DNA from: JAFGBM01 sp964564915
Lineage (GTDB): Bacteria > Actinomycetota > Actinomycetes > Actinomycetales > Demequinaceae
Direction: 5' to 3'
DNA: 19,626 bases
Assembly (NCBI GenBank): GCA_964564915.1
Contig: CAZMCU010000034.1
Span: 1 to 19,626 of the forward strand
Positions 1 to 8,162 of this stretch are shown piece by piece. Position numbers and translations under genes: made by a program. The notes below the pieces were generated by a model. The model ran no database searches. It saw nothing but the letters and a program-made list of their open reading frames with translations, and was not told the DNA's origin. The first letter of the stretch is position 1; each line of letters begins with the position of its first letter.

Positions 1-2
1 GG

Positions 3-2525
3 TCATTCCGTTGCGATCGCGTCGAGGATATTGAGCCGGGCCGCACGTCGAGCCGGAAGAGCGGCAGCAAGCAGGCCAGCGAGAATGGCAATGAGGAAGT
101 AGAGGCCGAGGAGAAGCCAGGGGATGGACAGCGTAGTGAAACCCCAGTCCCTCAGGGCAATCACCATGACCGAACCGAGCGCGGTCCCGAGAAGGATTCC
201 CAGGGTGGCACCGACGAGGGCGATAACGAGGGACTCCAGTCGGATCATCCACCGAACCGCCCTCCGGCCGAGGCCGACCGCGCGCAGAAGGCCGATCTCC
301 CGTGTCCGCTCCGTCACGGATAGCAGCAAGGTATTGGCGATGCCGAGAAGCGCGATCACCAGAGCACCGCTGAGAAGGGCCGAGACGAGAATCAGGATCA
401 GGTTCACCAGGCCGTTTGCCATGCCCAGGAGATCGTGTTGATCGTAGATCTCAATAAGGGGGAAGTCCGCGAGCGCGTCGTCCAGGTTGGCTCGGATCTC
501 GGTTACGTCGCTGGTGGGCTCAACGGTGACGAGAACGCTAATGGTCTCGACACTCCCGAAGAGTGCCTCGGCGGTCGACCAGTCGATGAGAAGGGCGTCG
601 CCGATAGCGCCGCTGTACTCTCCGGTGATGGTCAGAGACCGGTCCGCTATCGGACCATCCACAACGATGACGTCGCCCACCTCGTAGCCGAGGTCCTGGA
701 GGGTTGGCCCAATATAGGCCCCATCTCCGAGGCTCTCGATGGAGGGGGTTGCGTCGAAAAAGTACATGTCGTCGGCTACCGCACTATCGACAGCGCCGAC
801 GCGATAGGTGGTGCCGTCGAGACGGGCGGATCCGAATCCCCAACGCATCGTCTCCGCGATTCCTGGGGTATCGCGGACGATGTCATACGCTTCGGGGCCG
901 ACGACGGGACCCGAGGCGAAGTTCATCTGGCTCGAGGAAACGTACAGGTCCGCGCGGACGTCGTTTGCCACCCTTTCCTGGGCGTAGATGCGAACGGAAC
1001 TCAGGATGACCGCCATGAGGGAGAGAAGGAGGACCCCGATCATGAGCGCCGACGACGTGTTGGCCGATCGACGGGGTTCGCGATGGATGTTATCGGAGGC
1101 GAGTCGACCGGGGACCCCGAACACCCGCGCCAGCGTGCTCCGCAGTCCCGTGGCGACCGGGACAAGGAAGGCGGGCGACAGCAGCGTCATGCCCAGGATG
1201 ACAAGAATCGTTCCGGGGGCGACCCACAGGAGAGACTCGCCGAGGGAGGTACCTAGCCCAATGGCGATGAGGATGATCGCCGTGGTGGAAAGGACGATCC
1301 CCACTCGTACGCGCGCGCGAAGGGGTTTGCCCGACTGTGCTCCCGCCTCTCGAAGTGCCTCCATCGGGTGGATTCGGGAAGCATGGATGGCGGGCAGCAT
1401 CGCGGACGCGAGGGTTACTCCGAAGCCAACCAACAGACCGAAAATCACGGCATCGCGCGGGAGGGGAATCGAGTTGTAGGTGTTCCCGAACGACGATTCC
1501 ATCGTCTTGAGGAGACCGAAGGCGAGGAGCCAACCGAGGCCGATACCGAGCGCACTCGCGATCCCCGCGATGAAGGTTGCCTCGAGAAGAATCATTCTGC
1601 GGACCTGCGAACCGGTGGCCGCGATCGCGCGAAGCAGGCCGATTTCGCGAGTGCGCTGGGTGACGATGATGCGGAAGGTGTTCGCAATGATGTACGCGCC
1701 GACGAAGACGGAAATGAGGGCGAAGACCAGGACGATGGCATCGATGATTCCCATGATGTTCGCGACGGTCTGGTTCAATTCCTCGGTTAAGGCTTCCGAC
1801 GTGGTCGCGCGCGCGCCAGCGGGCACGGTACCCGATGCGGGTCCGACGAGGCTTTCGTGGTCGACGCCGGCGGCGGGGACAATGTCGATCCGGTCGTAAC
1901 CGCCGTCGCCCACTCGGACCTCCCTAGCGTCCTCCAGGGTGAGGTAAACGAGCGACGCCCCCTGGAGGATGTTCTGATCGCCGAAGCGGACGACTCCCAC
2001 AAGGGTGTATCCCTCGACACCGCCAAAGGTCGCGAGTTCGAGTGTGTCCCCCAGCTCCCAACCTCCCTGGGCAAAGGAGCGGGTATCGAGCACGATCTGA
2101 CCTGAACCCGTGGGCGCACGGCCTTCGACGATCGTGGCGCGGGAGACCTCGGAGTTGTCCGACCAACTCAGCACTACGGTCGGAGCCCCCGAGAAAGGCT
2201 GGCCGTCGGGCCCGAGCAGGGGAGCGTCGCCAGAGGCGTCGATCCTCGGGTCCACCTCGGCCACCCCGGGAAGTGCGCGCAGCGCCTCGACCGTCGCGTC
2301 CGTCAGCAAGGGAACGGCGGGGTCGCCTTCGTAACCGGGATCCGGCGTCACGATGACACGGCCGGAACCGTAGTAGCTCTCGTTCAGATCGCCGATTCCC
2401 GACTGCATCGACGCGGTCAGCACGTACGTTGCCGAAACGAGCGTGACCCCAAGCATCACGGCAACGCTCGTGAGGATCAGTCTCTTCGGGTTGTGTCGGA
2501 CAGTCTTCCAAGCCAGACGAAGCAC
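3..2525 (-). CDS. FtsX/MacB-type ABC transporter permease with two FtsX modules
   Basis: This 840-residue membrane protein has the duplicated layout of large actinobacterial FtsX-family permeases. TM1 spans about residues 16-38, followed by a large extracytoplasmic domain (about 40-255), a three-helix FtsX block (about 258-385), a central helical hinge (about 407-460, 492-512), a second extracytoplasmic domain (about 515-700) and a second FtsX block (about 705-825). The cytoplasmic coupling motif RTREIGLLRA occurs twice, at 291-300 and 740-749. Family knowledge: such permeases work with a LolD/MacB-like ATPase to extract lipids, lipoproteins or peptides, or act mechanically on the envelope; substrate cannot be read here. 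The start is GTG, with AGGAAAGGG just upstream. No ATPase gene precedes it, so a partner probably lies beyond the left edge. The ORF is complete, with TGA at 3-5. Confidence 0.9.
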   Translation of the reverse strand: MLRLAWKTVRHNPKRLILTSVAVMLGVTLVSATYVLTASMQSGIGDLNESYYGSGRVIVTPDPGYEGDPAVPLLTDATVEALRALPGVAEVDPRIDASGDAPLLGPDGQPFSGAPTVVLSWSDNSEVSRATIVEGRAPTGSGQIVLDTRSFAQGGWELGDTLELATFGGVEGYTLVGVVRFGDQNILQGASLVYLTLEDAREVRVGDGGYDRIDIVPAAGVDHESLVGPASGTVPAGARATTSEALTEELNQTVANIMGIIDAIVLVFALISVFVGAYIIANTFRIIVTQRTREIGLLRAIAATGSQVRRMILLEATFIAGIASALGIGLGWLLAFGLLKTMESSFGNTYNSIPLPRDAVIFGLLVGFGVTLASAMLPAIHASRIHPMEALREAGAQSGKPLRARVRVGIVLSTTAIILIAIGLGTSLGESLLWVAPGTILVILGMTLLSPAFLVPVATGLRSTLARVFGVPGRLASDNIHREPRRSANTSSALMIGVLLLSLMAVILSSVRIYAQERVANDVRADLYVSSSQMNFASGPVVGPEAYDIVRDTPGIAETMRWGFGSARLDGTTYRVGAVDSAVADDMYFFDATPSIESLGDGAYIGPTLQDLGYEVGDVIVVDGPIADRSLTITGEYSGAIGDALLIDWSTAEALFGSVETISVLVTVEPTSDVTEIRANLDDALADFPLIEIYDQHDLLGMANGLVNLILILVSALLSGALVIALLGIANTLLLSVTERTREIGLLRAVGLGRRAVRWMIRLESLVIALVGATLGILLGTALGSVMVIALRDWGFTTLSIPWLLLGLYFLIAILAGLLAAALPARRAARLNILDAIATE

Positions 2526-2720
2526 GATCGTTCCCTTTCCTCCGTGGCCTAGTCTGGACCACGGCGACGCCGGGGCGGCATCGTTCGCGAGAAGGGTGTT
2601 GCTTCGTCGTTCTCAGGGATGACCCCGAGGGGGAATACCAGAAATCGCTCAAGCCCGCGGAGGAGTTATCGGTTCCTAGGAGTGATCACGAGCCTTCCCC
2701 CAGCACGCGGGATGAGCGCC
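2526..2720. other. Intergenic region upstream of the FtsX-type permease
   Basis: This 195-nt gap separates the exchanger stop from the permease start, both on the minus strand. It contains the permease ribosome binding site next to 2526-2545 and an imperfect inverted repeat at 2542-2564 (arms CCGTGG / CCACGG). I see no convincing -35/-10 pair and no hairpin with a U-tract that would end exchanger transcription. Confidence 0.5.
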
Positions 2721-3842
2721 CTACCCCCACCACATCGAGGCGGCTAGGAGTACGTAGAGCCCGACGAGGGTCGCCCCTTCGAACCACGTCGACTCACCAT
2801 CGGCGACGACGACGAGGGTCACGATCGCGGAGATCAACAGGGCGGCAAGGAGAAGGGGTGAGAGAACCAGGGTGAGGCTCGCGCCGACGAGCGGTGCGGC
2901 GAGCACGAGGACGGGGGCGACAACGAGTGCCACCTGAAGCGGCGATTGGAGGATGACGGCGAGGGCGTAGTCGGCTTGATTCCGGAGGGCGAGTTGGATG
3001 CCGACGACGTTCTCCACGGCATTGCTCGCGATGGCGACGATGACAAGGCCAGCAAACACCGGCGAGATGTGAGCGGCGTCCATCGCGGGGGTGAGCGCGG
3101 CAACGAACCAGTCCGAGACGAACGCGGCCGCGACCCCGGCGAAGGCCAGGAGCCCCAGGGCGAGCCACAGGGGCCAACTCTCGACGGCTGCGGCCTGGGC
3201 GGTCGCGTGCTTCTCCCGCTTGCCCTCGACGACGTTCTGCTTGGCGAGGGCCGCGGGTAGGGAGAGGGCGAAGAGCGCGAGGAGGACGAACGCCGTAATC
3301 CTCGACAGGCCGATCTCGTGGCCCGCGGCGGGAGTGTGGAGCGCAGCCGTGAGTGACGGGACGGCGAGGGCGAAGACGGCGAGGATGAGCATCAGCGCGA
3401 AGGTGCGTGAACGATCGGCGGAGAACGATTGCCTCCCGTGCCGGATTCCTCCCGCGAGGAACGCGAGGCCGAGGACGAGCAGTACATTCGAGAGAATCGA
3501 CCCGACGATCGCTGCCCGCACCACCTCGTTGAGGCCAGCCTTGAGCGCGAAGATGCACACGAACAACTCGGGGAGGTTGCCGAGCGCGGACTGGACCACG
3601 CCCGTGGCACCCGCTCCGAGGCGGTCGCCGAGCGCGTCGACCGCTCGGCCGACGAGGGTCGCGAGGAGGGCAAGGGCGATCGCGCTCACGACGAACGGAA
3701 CGACGGGCCCGGCGTCGACGCGGTCGAGCACCCCCGCCGCGACGGCGAAAACCACGCACGCGGCGAGGAGTCTCATGTCGCGCGAGGCGAGGGCTCGGGA
3801 CTGGCCGGGGCCCCCGTGGGGCTTCGTCTCGCGAGAGGTCAT
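2721..3842 (-). CDS. CAX-family Ca2+/H+ (cation/proton) antiporter
   Basis: This 373-residue polytopic protein of the Ca2+/cation antiporter superfamily has about eleven hydrophobic segments. The two inverted alpha repeats are visible. The first is GNLPELFVCIFALKAG at 88-103 followed by GSILSNVLLVLG (114-125). The second is IASNAVENVVGIQLALRNQ at 271-289, and both contain the conserved acidic ion-binding position (E92 and E277). The more hydrophilic stretch at about 201-222 separates the two halves, as in CAX proteins. Family knowledge: these proteins export Ca2+ (sometimes Mn2+ or Na+) in exchange for protons at the cytoplasmic membrane. The ATG has no Shine-Dalgarno sequence; TAGAGT lies 6 nt upstream, suggesting a leaderless message. 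It follows the LuxR-type regulator gene by 61 nt in the same direction, so regulation by that system is possible but not shown. Confidence 0.88.
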   Translation of the reverse strand: MTSRETKPHGGPGQSRALASRDMRLLAACVVFAVAAGVLDRVDAGPVVPFVVSAIALALLATLVGRAVDALGDRLGAGATGVVQSALGNLPELFVCIFALKAGLNEVVRAAIVGSILSNVLLVLGLAFLAGGIRHGRQSFSADRSRTFALMLILAVFALAVPSLTAALHTPAAGHEIGLSRITAFVLLALFALSLPAALAKQNVVEGKREKHATAQAAAVESWPLWLALGLLAFAGVAAAFVSDWFVAALTPAMDAAHISPVFAGLVIVAIASNAVENVVGIQLALRNQADYALAVILQSPLQVALVVAPVLVLAAPLVGASLTLVLSPLLLAALLISAIVTLVVVADGESTWFEGATLVGLYVLLAASMWWG

Positions 3843-3848
3843 GGAAGC

Positions 3849-3854
3849 ACTCTA
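3849..3854 (-). promoter_or_regulatory. Candidate -10 element for leaderless exchanger mRNA
   Basis: On the minus strand the hexamer TAGAGT (TANNNT type) ends 6 nt before the ATG of the cation exchanger. No good -35 and no Shine-Dalgarno sequence are present, which is the layout expected of an actinobacterial leaderless transcript. Confidence 0.4.
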
Positions 3855-3903
3855 GGACCTACGCCTGGCGCTCGCGGGGGTTGCGCGTCTCCGCGTGCCA
3901 TCC

Positions 3904-4581
3904 CTAACCCCGCGGCGCGACGATCCCGGAGTCGTACGCCTCGACGACAGCCTGGACGCGGTCGCGTACGCCCAGCTTGGTGAGGATGTGGCTCACGTGG
4001 GTCTTGACCGTCGTGGAGGAGAGGAAGAGTTCCTTGGCGATCTCGTGGTTCGACAGCCCACGCGCCATCAGTTGCAGCACCTCGACCTCGCGGTCGCTGA
4101 GGTCGCCGATCGCCTCCTCCGTCGGGACGTGCTCGGCCCCCGGTGCCCCGGTTTCCGCACCGCCGCGCGTGAACTGCTCGATGACGCGACGTGTCACCTC
4201 CGGCGCGAGGAGTGCCTCCCCTCCCGCGATGACCCGCACGGCGTCGACCAGGGTGTCACCGTCGGCGCTCTTCAGGAGGAAGCCCGACGCTCCGGCGCGC
4301 AGCGCGCCATAGACGTACTCATCGAGATCGAACGTCGTGAGGATGACGACCTTGGCGGTGGGGTCCGCTGCGAGCACCTCGCGGGTTGCGGCGAGCCCAT
4401 CCATCCCCGGCATGCGGATGTCCATGAGGATGACGTCGGGGTGGTTCTCCGCGACGGCGGCGGCGGCTTTCTCCCCCTCCTCGACCTCGCAGCACACCTC
4501 GATGTCGGGCTCGGAATCGAGGATCATGCGCAGGCCAGCGCGAACCATTGCCTGGTCGTCGACAAGAAGCACTTTAATCAT
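3904..4581 (-). CDS. NarL/LuxR-family two-component response regulator
   Basis: A 225-residue response regulator with an N-terminal receiver domain (about 2-118) and a C-terminal LuxR-type helix-turn-helix (about 160-215). The receiver shows the acidic pair D8/D9, phospho-acceptor D54 (in LMDIRMPGMDG), T82 and K104. The output domain has LSDREVEVLQLMARGLSNHEIA and the recognition-helix region STTVKTHVSHILTKLGV. A linker of about 40 residues rich in Gly/Ala/Glu joins them. Its ATG overlaps the stop of the upstream histidine kinase (ATGA at 4578-4581), implying translational coupling and a cognate pair. Family knowledge: it would be phosphorylated on D54, dimerise and bind promoters. Targets cannot be read; the adjacent downstream CAX exchanger is one candidate. 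Confidence 0.94.
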   Translation of the reverse strand: MIKVLLVDDQAMVRAGLRMILDSEPDIEVCCEVEEGEKAAAAVAENHPDVILMDIRMPGMDGLAATREVLAADPTAKVVILTTFDLDEYVYGALRAGASGFLLKSADGDTLVDAVRVIAGGEALLAPEVTRRVIEQFTRGGAETGAPGAEHVPTEEAIGDLSDREVEVLQLMARGLSNHEIAKELFLSSTTVKTHVSHILTKLGVRDRVQAVVEAYDSGIVAPRG

Positions 4582-5891
4582 GGGCGGGATCCCTTCCGAG
4601 GAGTGGTTTGAGGGATGTCGGGGACGATCGTGGAACGACGGGACGCGGGAAGGATGGTGTCGTCATGAGAGGGCAGGATGGCAGAAATCCGGAACCCACC
4701 CCCAGGGCGGGGCCCGAGTTCGACCGATCCTCCAAGGGCCAAGACCCTCTCCCGGATACCGGCGATACCGTGGCCTCCACCCGACGCGAGAGCGTCGGTG
4801 ATGACCCCCCGCCCGTCGTCCTCGATCGTTACGGTTACCGCGTCGGGATCGCGGAGAACGACGACGGACGCCTGTGCCCCGGGTCCCGCGTGCTTGAGGG
4901 CGTTCGTGAGGGATTCCTGAACGATCCGGTAGGCGCTGAGTTCGACGCCAGCGGGGACGTGGGCCTTTCCGATGATTTTGAGATCGACGGGAAGCCCGGC
5001 ATCCTCGACTTGTTTCGCAAGAGCCGGAAGCGAGGCCAGCGCTGGCATGGGGTCGAGGTGGAAGACGCTGGCTGGGGCGTAGGACGTGCCCACTTCGGCT
5101 TCTCCAGATTCGGATTCTGAGGAGTCCCGGAGCACCCCAATCATTCGGTTCATCTCGACCAGACCATTGCGTCCGGAATCGCTGATGATCTTGAGGGCCT
5201 CCGTGACGGTGGGCTTCGCCTCGCCAAGGGCACGGCGGGCACCTTCGGCCTGAAGCGTCATGACGGTGATCTCGTGAGCGACCACGTCGTGAAGTTCGCG
5301 TGCGATGCGGGCGCGCTCCGTGCGTACCGCCGCCTCCGTTGTCTCGCGTTGGGACCGCGCGGCGCCGAGGTGCGCGGACTCAAGCGCCATGAGCCGCTCC
5401 CGCGCGAGAGCGTCGGACCGACCGAGAGCGAAGGGGATCACCGTCCACAGAACGACGGTGACGACGTGAACGAGGCGAACGGTGTCGCTGTAGGTCATGC
5501 CGATCACGGTCCAACCCGCCGTCGCGACCAGGACGCCTCCCCCCCAGGCGTACGCCTGACGCACGGGAAGAAACGCCGCGACGGCGTGAATCGCGACGAC
5601 CAGACCGAGCATGGCAACGGTGTCGTCGTACAGAAAGGCACGGTCGAGCATCCAGACGGCGCAGATGACCGTCAGCACCGTCCGCGGCGCGACCTGACGC
5701 CAGATGAGGGGGAGGGTCATGAGCGCGATGAAGACGATTCCGAGGAAGTCGCGCTCGACGGTGCCGGAGTCCGCGACCGCCGGTAGAGGGCCAAGGTACA
5801 TCAGGGCGAGAGCGAACAGCGCGAAGGCGATCCCCGCGTCGAGCAAGTGGAGGCGCGCCGACGAGCGAAACGCGGGCCTCGATTCGCTCAT
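4578..5891 (-). CDS. Intramembrane-sensing histidine kinase (HisKA_3 type)
   Basis: This 437-residue sensor kinase has an N-terminal membrane part with about five or six helices (about 15-38, 48-66, 70-84, 92-110, 115-133, 138-157) and no sizeable extracytoplasmic domain. A short coiled-coil (about 160-192) leads to the dimerisation/phosphoacceptor motif ERARIARELHDVVAHEITVM with H201. The ATPase domain has N330 (IVQESLTNALKHA), the G1 box EDDGRG around 357-362 and the G2 box GHGIAGIRER at 373-382. This is the layout of DesK/LiaS-like kinases paired with LuxR-type regulators, and the regulator gene overlaps its stop codon. The last ~28 residues are a polar, probably disordered tail. The ATG has no ribosome binding site, but TAGCAT lies 6 nt upstream. 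The stimulus is unknown; sensing in or at the membrane is inferred from topology. Confidence 0.92.
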   Translation of the reverse strand: MSESRPAFRSSARLHLLDAGIAFALFALALMYLGPLPAVADSGTVERDFLGIVFIALMTLPLIWRQVAPRTVLTVICAVWMLDRAFLYDDTVAMLGLVVAIHAVAAFLPVRQAYAWGGGVLVATAGWTVIGMTYSDTVRLVHVVTVVLWTVIPFALGRSDALARERLMALESAHLGAARSQRETTEAAVRTERARIARELHDVVAHEITVMTLQAEGARRALGEAKPTVTEALKIISDSGRNGLVEMNRMIGVLRDSSESESGEAEVGTSYAPASVFHLDPMPALASLPALAKQVEDAGLPVDLKIIGKAHVPAGVELSAYRIVQESLTNALKHAGPGAQASVVVLRDPDAVTVTIEDDGRGVITDALASGGGHGIAGIRERVLALGGSVELGPRPGGGFRISAILPSHDDTILPASRRSTIVPDIPQTTPRKGSRP

Positions 5892-5897
5892 GGGTCG

Positions 5898-5903
5898 ATG
5901 CTA
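5898..5903 (-). promoter_or_regulatory. Candidate -10 element for leaderless histidine kinase mRNA
   Basis: TAGCAT on the minus strand ends 6 nt before the ATG of the HisKA_3 kinase. There is no Shine-Dalgarno sequence between them and no clear -35 hexamer. The spacing puts the expected transcription start at or next to the ATG. Confidence 0.4.
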
Positions 5904-5996
5904 GGGGCCTCAGACGGTCCAGGGTATCCGCCGGGGGGACGATTCCTTGAGCGTGCCGTCGGGGTGGGCACCGCGGGAACCGAAAACCACCCGCAC

Positions 5997-6656
5997 CTAC
6001 CCCACGAACTGGTATCCCTCGCCGCGGACCGTCTTGATCGCGCTCGACCCCATGCGCTCGCGGAGATAGCGGATGTAGACGTCGAGGACGTTGTCGCGCG
6101 CCGCGGAACCCCACACGTGTTCCATCGCCTCCGCCCTCGTCACCACGGACCCTGCCCGAGACATCAGGAGGTGGGTGAGTTGGAACTCCCGGTTGGAGAG
6201 CCGGACGGGTTCTCCGTCCACCTCGACCGTGCGGTTGAGCGGGTCGAGGACGCATCTGCCAACCTCGAGGATCGCGGTCGCGGGGTCGCCTTCGACGGGC
6301 TTGCGGCACCGAAGGCGAATCCTTGCGAGGAGTTCGTCGAAAGAGAACGGCTTGGGCATGTAGTCGTCCGCGCCGCGCTCCAGGCCCCTAACGGTGTCCT
6401 CCGCCGACGTTCGCGCCGTGAGGATGATGACGGGAAGGTCGGAGCCGGTGGCGCGCAGTCTGCGCAAGACGGTGAAGCCTTCTTGGTCGGGTAGGCCGAT
6501 GTCGAGGACCATGATGTCGAAGTCGCGGCTCGTGGCGAGGTCGAGTCCCTCCCGACCCGTACGGGCCGCCGTGACGTCGATCTGGGCGGTGCGGAGACCG
6601 TCGGTGAGGGAAGCGACGAGCCTCTCCTCATCCTCGACGAGCAGTAGGCGGGTCAT
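5997..6656 (-). CDS. OmpR/PhoB-family response regulator
   Basis: A 219-residue regulator. The receiver domain (1-118) has D9 and E10, phospho-acceptor D52 (VLDIGLPDQEG), T80 and K102 in the PKPF motif. The C-terminal winged helix (about 128-219) contains LSNREFQLTHLL, the recognition-helix region RDNVLDVYIRYLRERM and the wing ending RGEGYQFVG. The frame is open upstream as far as 7028, but the ATG at 6656 is chosen because the receiver fold begins there, GGGGAG precedes it by 5 nt, and it overlaps the kinase stop as ATGA (6653-6656). It is the obvious partner of that HAMP kinase. Family knowledge: OmpR-type regulators bind tandem or inverted half-sites, so the CTGAG/CTCAG palindrome before the operon is a candidate autoregulatory site (inference). 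Confidence 0.94.
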   Translation of the reverse strand: MTRLLLVEDEERLVASLTDGLRTAQIDVTAARTGREGLDLATSRDFDIMVLDIGLPDQEGFTVLRRLRATGSDLPVIILTARTSAEDTVRGLERGADDYMPKPFSFDELLARIRLRCRKPVEGDPATAILEVGRCVLDPLNRTVEVDGEPVRLSNREFQLTHLLMSRAGSVVTRAEAMEHVWGSAARDNVLDVYIRYLRERMGSSAIKTVRGEGYQFVG

Positions 6657-8089
6657 GGACGCTCCCCGTTCGTTGGGATGACGATCGTGAATACCGAGCC
6701 CTTGCCTGGTGTGCTCTCGAGTTCGACGTGCCCGCCATGGGCAAGGGCGATGGCGGCCACGATCGGAAGGCCCAGCCCCGCTCCATCGACGCTCGCGTCG
6801 ACGCGGTGAAACCGCTCCAGCACCCGCGCCTGGTGCTCGGTGGGAATTCCGCGTCCCTCGTCTCGCACCCACAGGCGCACCTCGTCGGGGCCGAGCGAAC
6901 TGCCGAGCGAGACGGTAGAGCCGGGTTCGGAAAACTTGACCCCGTTCGCCACCAGTTGCATCCACGCCTGGGTCAGCCTCTGGGTATCGCCGCTGAAGAT
7001 CCCGTCCCCTCGTTCCTCGACGATCCACACGCGGTCGCCGAGAGCCTGCGCCCGGGCGAAGACGGCATCGGTCAGGTCGCCGAGACGGACGTCCTCCTTC
7101 TGCACAAACTCCGGGCGGTCGGCCTTCGCCAAGACAACGAGGTCGTCCACGAGCCGTGACATCATCGACACCTCATCGAGGAGAAGTGCCTGTGCTGCCA
7201 CGACCTGTTCCTGGTCCCTGGGTTCGAGCAACTCGAGAGACGTCCGCATCACGGCGAGTGGTGTTCGCAGCTCGTGGCCGGCGTCGTCCAGGAGTTGCCG
7301 TTGGGCCGCAAACGCCTCCTCGAGGCGAGCGAGCATGGCATTGACGGTCTCGGAGAGGCCGGCCAGGTCGTCGTGTCCGACGATCGGGATTCGCCTGCTG
7401 AGATCGGTGTCCGTGATCTCCCGCGCGGTTTGGTCGAGCAAACGGATGGGGCGAAGCAGTCTCCCAACGGTTACCCACGCGATTGTCCCGATCAGCGCGA
7501 GGGCGATGATGCCAGCCCCGACGTATGCGGAGAAGGTGCGGTTGAGGTCGCCCAACCTCGCGCCCCGGTCGGTGGCGATGGTGAAGGTCGCAAGTTCGGC
7601 CCCCTGCTCATCGACGACGGGGACCGAGACGTAGCGGTAATCCCTCAGGTTGGTGTCGGCGCTTCGCACCACGATGGCGGTGGTGGCCGACGCTCGGGCG
7701 ATCTCCATGAACTCCGGGTCGTCCTCGAGCCGAAGGCGATTTCCCAGGTCGGCGGGAACGAATCGGGGGACCCCATTGATGTGACCAACGGCGCTCTCCG
7801 TTGGCCCTGGAACGACCTTGGAGAGGGCCGCGCGCATCAGTGCCTCCGCGCTCGCCCATGGCTGCCCGGTCGAAGGATCGACGTGGTTCGCGAGGTCGTA
7901 GAACGACTGCGTGCGAAGGACCAGGTCCTGATCGATCGAGTGATCGATGCTCGCTCGCTCCAGCCCGTACGCGACCGTGCCCGTGATGAGAATGGCGGCC
8001 GCCGCCAATCCGACGAGGTACTCGAGGACTCGAGTCCGAACGGCTTGGCGGCGGAACGGGTGAAACAGACGGCGCGCGAGGGTGGCGAT
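6653..8089 (-). CDS. HAMP-domain sensor histidine kinase, probable ATC start
   Basis: A classical sensor kinase, about 478 residues if started at ATC 8089. TM1 is about 22-43, an extracytoplasmic sensor about 44-187, TM2 about 188-209 and HAMP about 209-262. The phosphoacceptor is DAGHELRTPLAVM with H272; the N box has N382 (QLVANGVKFS), the G1 box VRDEGRGIP lies near 408-416, and the G2 box is DGAGLGLPIV. The nearest conventional start in frame, TTG at 8008, would delete the first half of TM1 and has no ribosome binding site. The frame has no ATG or GTG further upstream before the TAA at 8099-8101. An ATC at 8087-8089 sits 5 nt after AAGGAG (8096-8101), which is why it is used here. A sequencing error turning ATG into ATC is the main alternative. 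The stop overlaps the regulator start. Confidence 0.85.
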   Translation of the reverse strand: MATLARRLFHPFRRQAVRTRVLEYLVGLAAAAILITGTVAYGLERASIDHSIDQDLVLRTQSFYDLANHVDPSTGQPWASAEALMRAALSKVVPGPTESAVGHINGVPRFVPADLGNRLRLEDDPEFMEIARASATTAIVVRSADTNLRDYRYVSVPVVDEQGAELATFTIATDRGARLGDLNRTFSAYVGAGIIALALIGTIAWVTVGRLLRPIRLLDQTAREITDTDLSRRIPIVGHDDLAGLSETVNAMLARLEEAFAAQRQLLDDAGHELRTPLAVMRTSLELLEPRDQEQVVAAQALLLDEVSMMSRLVDDLVVLAKADRPEFVQKEDVRLGDLTDAVFARAQALGDRVWIVEERGDGIFSGDTQRLTQAWMQLVANGVKFSEPGSTVSLGSSLGPDEVRLWVRDEGRGIPTEHQARVLERFHRVDASVDGAGLGLPIVAAIALAHGGHVELESTPGKGSVFTIVIPTNGERP

Positions 8090-8095
8090 GGTGGC

Positions 8096-8101
8096 TCCTT
8101 A
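8096..8101 (-). promoter_or_regulatory. Shine-Dalgarno AAGGAG deciding the kinase start
   Basis: AAGGAG on the minus strand lies 5 nt before ATC at 8087-8089, in frame with the HAMP kinase. The only in-frame ATG/GTG/TTG near the N terminus is TTG at 8008, 88 nt further on and without such a site. The motif therefore points to initiation at a non-canonical ATC codon. Confidence 0.6.
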
Positions 8102-8107
8102 CGAACG

Positions 8108-8142
8108 GTCCCACGCTAGCGCGCGTGGCGCCGGCGTGGGAC
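8108..8142 (-). other. Strong intercistronic hairpin between secreted-protein gene and kinase
   Basis: A perfect 9-bp inverted repeat (GTCCCACGC / GCGTGGGAC, 8108-8116 with 8134-8142) encloses an additional GCGC/GCGC stem. In the minus-strand mRNA it lies 20 nt after the secreted-protein stop and 6 nt before the kinase ribosome binding site. The sequence after it (CGTTCGT) is not a U-tract, so an RNA stabiliser, processing site or translational modulator fits better than a full terminator. Confidence 0.6.
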
Positions 8143-8162
8143 GAGTTCGGGTTCGTCGGGGA

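Noticed and set aside
435..1256. A 273-codon plus-strand open frame inside the FtsX-type permease
   Set aside because: The opposite strand encodes a clear membrane protein with duplicated motifs. The plus-strand product is charged, low-complexity and without domains.
6657..7028. Upstream extension of the OmpR-type regulator
   Set aside because: The extension lies inside the kinase coding sequence and is Arg-rich shadow translation. The receiver domain, ribosome binding site and ATGA overlap all place the start at 6656.
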